The notes beneath the pieces were generated by a model. It saw nothing but the letters and a program-made list of their open reading frames with translations, did no database searches and was not told the DNA's origin. The position numbers and the translations under genes were made by a program. DNA of 9,409 nt, from NCBI GenBank assembly GCA_025924435.1, contig JAICIL010000170.1:1-9409 (forward strand), written 5' to 3'. Numbering within the stretch: the stretch's first letter is position 1; each line of letters begins with the position of its first letter. Positions 6,901-9,409 of the stretch are shown one piece after another. This stretch comes from Chloroflexia bacterium (GTDB lineage Bacteria; Chloroflexota; Chloroflexia; Thermomicrobiales; JALYUS01).

Positions 6901-6922
6901 CATGCGGCACTAAGGCCGCATG
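6901..6922 (+). repeat. Inverted repeat at the operon's predicted 5' end
   Basis: CATGCGGC (6901-6908) and GCCGCATG (6915-6922) are exact complements separated by ACTAAG. The repeat would sit right at the predicted transcription start of the cupin operon, about 30 bases before its start codon. It could be a 5' stabilising hairpin in the mRNA or a repressor site overlapping the start of transcription. Confidence 0.45.
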
Positions 6923-6952
6923 GGTCCGCACATACCGAAGGGTGGAAAGAGG

Positions 6953-7561
6953 ATGGACACGCAAACAGGGCCGATTTTGCTGGAAGGCCGGGCGCATTTC
7001 GACGACCGGCATCCCGTCGGGGTGCAACTCGATACGGCGCTGCCGGGTCAGGTGCTGCTGATCGGCATGCGCGCGGGGCAGCGGCTGCGTGATCACCGCG
7101 TCGCGACGCCGATCACCATCCAGGTCATCCGGGGGGAAGGGACGGTGACCGTCGGCGACGCGGCATATCCCGCACAACCCGGCGCGTTCTTCTCGCTGCC
7201 GGCGAACGCCCCGCACAGCGCGACGGCCGGGACGGACCTCGTCCTGCTCGTCCACCGCGCGGCGGTCGTGGAAGCGGAGATAGTGGAATCGGATGCCGTG
7301 CCGCTCTTCGCGGGGACCGATCCGGCGACGCTCGACGTGCGCGACCTCGTCCCGCGCGACCGGCACGCGCGCATCTTCGCGACATTCGAGGCGCTGCGAC
7401 CCGGCGAGGCGTTCCGCCTCGTCAACGATCACGATCCGAAGCCGCTCAAGTACCAGTTCGCCGCCGAGCACGCGGGCGAGGCGACCTGGGAGCCGGAGCA
7501 GACCGGGCCGCAGACGTGGATCATCCGCATCGGCAAAAGCGCCCACGCCACCGGCGCGTGA
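6953..7561 (+). CDS. Cupin-DUF2249 fusion protein
   Basis: Protein of 202 residues joining two domains. Residues about 30-105 form a small cupin barrel (VLLIGMRAGQ, then IQVIRGEGTVTVG, PGAFFSLPANAPHS). H48 and H88 are at the usual metal-ligand places, but the second His of the HxH pair is absent (HRV), so metal binding is uncertain. Residues about 126-196 form a DUF2249 domain (LDVRDLVPRDRH, F142, NDHDPKPL at 158-165, W179, W189). There are no membrane helices. The start at 6953 was chosen because GGTGG lies 7 bases upstream; an in-frame ATG at 6920 would place the N-terminus inside the leader inverted repeat. It is first in the operon, and the membrane protein follows 16 bases after the stop. 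A sensing or ligand-handling role for this membrane partner is inference. Confidence 0.9.
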   Translation: MDTQTGPILLEGRAHFDDRHPVGVQLDTALPGQVLLIGMRAGQRLRDHRVATPITIQVIRGEGTVTVGDAAYPAQPGAFFSLPANAPHSATAGTDLVLLVHRAAVVEAEIVESDAVPLFAGTDPATLDVRDLVPRDRHARIFATFEALRPGEAFRLVNDHDPKPLKYQFAAEHAGEATWEPEQTGPQTWIIRIGKSAHATGA

Positions 7562-7577
7562 ACGAGGAGCAACGAGG

Positions 7578-8915
7578 ATGTTTCGCGGCATCAATCCGCG
7601 CCACGCGCCCGCGCCGTGGCTGCCCCTCCCTTTCCTGCTCTCCGGGCCGTTGATGCTCGCGGCGGCACATCTCCTGCTCGCGGCGCGCGCGGACGCCGTG
7701 CTGGGGTCGTACCGCGCGACGGCGACCGTCGCGGTCACGCATCTGCTCGTCCTCGGCGGCATCGTCGCCACGATGATGGGCGCGCTCTATCAAATGACGC
7801 CGGTGATCTTCGTGGCGGAGTCGCCGCACCACCGGCTCGGCCTGGTGCAGGGCGCGCTCTTCACGACCGGGTGGATCCTGATGGTTTGCGGCTTCCTTTC
7901 GGGCAGGACGCCGCTCCTCGCCATCGGCGGCACGGGCGTCGCGCTCGCGGTGCTGCTCTTCCTCGCGATCATCGGCACGGTTCTGCGGAGCGCGACGCAG
8001 TGGGACACGGCGGGGTGGTATGTGATCGCCGCGTTCTCCTTCCTCATCGCCACGATCGCCTTCGGCCTCACCTACGCACTCGATTGGCATTTCGGCTGGT
8101 TCCCGATCCCCCCGCACCTGCTCGCCATCCACGTCCATCTCGGCGGCATCGGCTGGCTGACGCTGCTCATCATGGGCGTCTCGTACCGCCTCGTGCCGAT
8201 GTTCGCCATCGCGCCCGCGCCCACCGGCATCCTCGCGCGCGGCAATCTGGGCGCGTTCGTCGGGCTGCTGCTCGGCCTTGTCGCGCTGCTCTGCCTCGAT
8301 GCCCGGCGAGGGGCGATCGCGGTCGTTGCGTGGGGGTTGGCGGCGGCGGTCGGCATCTATCTCTTCGACATGGCCCGGCTCTACCGACAGCGGCGGCGGC
8401 GATACGACCTGACGCTCGTCACGATGTGGGGCGCGATGGCCTGCCTCGGCGTCGCGGCGCTGATGGGCGCGCTCTGGAGCACGGGGCTGCCGGGCCGCCG
8501 ATTCGCCGCGACGCCCTGGCTGCTCGCCTACGGCTACATCGCGCTCGCGGGGTGGTGCGCGCTGGCGATCTGCGCGCATCTCACCAAGATCGTGCCGTTC
8601 CTCGTCTGGCTCCATCGCTACGGGAGGGGAATGGGGCGGGGGCCGGTGCCGCTCCTCAAGGATTTGCTCCCGCAGGGCGCGGCGACCGCCGCCATCGCGG
8701 GGTACGCGGCCGGGTTCCTGCTCACCGCGGCCGGGCTGCTCGGCGACCACGCGGGCGTCGTGCGCATCGGGGCGTCGGTCGCGGCGGCGGGCGCGCTCGG
8801 GCTATTCGGAGCGCTGCTCTGCGTCCTCCTGCCGCACCGCCGCTCGACGCGCGCCCCGGAGCATCAGGCGGCGCGAGCGGCGCGGCCTGTCGTATCCGCC
8901 GAGGGAGGTCAATGA
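7578..8915 (+). CDS. 12-helix membrane protein, heme-copper-oxidase subunit I-like
   Basis: Integral membrane protein of 445 residues with about 12 hydrophobic helices. Three segments share a theme: H55-LLVLGG followed by GALYQMTP (68-75), HVHLGG (H185, H187) followed by GVSYRLVP (200-207), and H334-LTKIVPFLVWLH (H346). This resembles orphan oxidase-I-like or NnrS-like membrane proteins found near DUF2249 genes, where histidines could hold heme or metal. The full set of heme-copper oxidase ligands is not apparent, so it is unlikely to be a working terminal oxidase. The start at 7578 has GAGGAG 8 bases upstream. The stop overlaps the next gene's ATG as ATGA, indicating translational coupling to the MIP18-family protein. 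The C-terminal 25 residues are polar and probably cytoplasmic. The function is unknown; nitric oxide or other redox handling is inference. Confidence 0.8.
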   Translation: MFRGINPRHAPAPWLPLPFLLSGPLMLAAAHLLLAARADAVLGSYRATATVAVTHLLVLGGIVATMMGALYQMTPVIFVAESPHHRLGLVQGALFTTGWILMVCGFLSGRTPLLAIGGTGVALAVLLFLAIIGTVLRSATQWDTAGWYVIAAFSFLIATIAFGLTYALDWHFGWFPIPPHLLAIHVHLGGIGWLTLLIMGVSYRLVPMFAIAPAPTGILARGNLGAFVGLLLGLVALLCLDARRGAIAVVAWGLAAAVGIYLFDMARLYRQRRRRYDLTLVTMWGAMACLGVAALMGALWSTGLPGRRFAATPWLLAYGYIALAGWCALAICAHLTKIVPFLVWLHRYGRGMGRGPVPLLKDLLPQGAATAAIAGYAAGFLLTAAGLLGDHAGVVRIGASVAAAGALGLFGALLCVLLPHRRSTRAPEHQAARAARPVVSAEGGQ

Positions 8916-9217
8916 GATCTGCAATCGCGACGCCCGTGCAGCGCGTGGACATCCTCAACGCGCTCCGCTGGATTATGGACCCGGAAATCGGGGTGGACAT
9001 CGTGACGCTCGGCCTCGTCTATGGCGTCACCATCGAGCGGGGCGATGTTCGGATCGTGATGACGATGACGACGCGCGGCTGCCCGCTGCACGCGACGATC
9101 ACCGAGGCCGTCCACGACGCGCTCCGATGGCTGGACGGTGTCGGCGCGGTGACGGTCGAGTTGGTCTGGGAGCCGCCGTGGCACCCCGCGATGATTGACC
9201 GGGTGTCGCTTCCCTGA
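8912..9217 (+). CDS. MIP18/DUF59-family iron-sulfur assembly-type protein
   Basis: Cytoplasmic protein of 101 residues covering a whole MIP18 (DUF59) domain. It has the family signature DPEIGVDIVTLGLVY at 23-37, the TTRGCPLH segment with the single cysteine C57, and the closing EPPWHPAMI (87-95). Relatives such as SufT and PaaD take part in iron-sulfur cluster maturation, usually through this cysteine. The start ATG overlaps the membrane protein's stop (ATGA), and GGGAGG lies 3-4 bases upstream. No other Suf or Isc gene is in view, so it is probably a dedicated factor for a protein of this operon or for the ferredoxin 51 bases downstream, rather than part of the general assembly machinery. 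That link is inferred from position. Confidence 0.93.
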   Translation: MRSAIATPVQRVDILNALRWIMDPEIGVDIVTLGLVYGVTIERGDVRIVMTMTTRGCPLHATITEAVHDALRWLDGVGAVTVELVWEPPWHPAMIDRVSLP

Positions 9218-9268
9218 TGGGGGAGCATCGCCCGGCACGAATAGTCTGATTGCGAGAGGGGTATCTTC

Positions 9269-9409
9269 ATGGCCTATATTATTGCCGAGCCGTGTGTCGG
9301 GGTGAAGGATGCGTCCTGTGTCGAGGTCTGCCCCGTGGACTGCATCCACGCCACCGATGACGACGATATGTACTTCATTGACCCGAACGAGTGCATTGAC
9401 TGCGGCGTC
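9269..9409 (+). CDS. fdxA: Seven-iron ferredoxin, N-terminal part (cut by window end)
   Basis: The first 47 residues of a small soluble electron carrier, cut by the window end. C9, C17 and C21-Pro fit the 3Fe-4S site of seven-iron ferredoxins (C-x7-C-x3-CP). C25, with C42 and C45 of the start of C-x2-C-x2-C, fits the 4Fe-4S site. The DxxMYFIDPNECIDCG segment is typical of FdxA. The start ATG has GAGAGGGG 7 bases upstream. It follows the MIP18-type gene by 51 bases on the same strand and may be in the same transcript. The remaining third or more of the protein, with the last ligands, lies outside the window. Confidence 0.92.
   Translation, partial: MAYIIAEPCVGVKDASCVEVCPVDCIHATDDDDMYFIDPNECIDCGV

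Noticed and set aside
7521..8750. A 409-codon minus-strand open frame opposite the 12-helix membrane protein
   Set aside because: It is composed almost wholly of Arg, Glu, Asp, Gln and His, the mirror of hydrophobic codons on the other strand. It has no domain or ribosome site.
7578..8915. Calling the membrane protein a true NnrS or a working cytochrome oxidase subunit I
   Set aside because: The characteristic NnrS WHAHEM-type segment is not seen and the full heme-copper ligand set is missing. Only a family-level likeness is supportable.

Overview
The window is a GC-rich bacterial chromosome segment, densely packed with clean Shine-Dalgarno sites. The best guess for its source is Chloroflexota, possibly the Thermomicrobia side. 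This rests on the high GC content, the Thr/Ala/Pro-rich 'PTA' linker in a membrane Ser/Thr kinase, and the mix of families present (DUF6220, DUF1707, DUF2249, and an orphan oxidase-I-like membrane protein). It is an inference from style, not a taxonomic proof. I see no rRNA, tRNA, CRISPR array, insertion sequence or other sign of a mobile element.

Left part (6-3247): an OmpR-type response regulator and its histidine kinase are read on the minus strand and overlap by an ATGA. They diverge from a plus-strand pair: a small four-helix DUF6220-like membrane protein and a DUF1707 protein with two membrane helices. About 240 bases separate the divergent pairs and hold phased GTGA(C/T) direct repeats, which are candidate regulator sites. 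The plus-strand pair ends at a clear intrinsic terminator (3226-3247).

Middle part (3277-6784): three minus-strand genes. They are a transmembrane Ser/Thr protein kinase with an outside C-terminal domain, a tandem universal stress protein, and a small stand-alone DUF2249 protein. A 29-base inverted repeat lies just past the kinase gene.

Right part (6785-9409): a divergent promoter region precedes a tight plus-strand operon. The operon holds a cupin-DUF2249 fusion, a 12-helix membrane protein with repeated His/GxxYxxxP motifs like a stripped heme-copper oxidase subunit I, and a MIP18/DUF59 iron-sulfur assembly-type protein. The start of a seven-iron ferredoxin follows, cut by the window edge. 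The divergent region carries a perfect CRP/FNR-type palindrome whose centre is at about -41.5 from a predicted transcription start, the class II activator position.

Taken together, the right part looks like an uncharacterised redox or nitrogen-oxide-linked module, built from DUF2249 proteins, an oxidase-like membrane protein, an Fe-S factor and a ferredoxin, and probably under CRP/FNR-family control. The left and middle parts supply sensing and stress functions: a two-component system, a receptor kinase and a universal stress protein.
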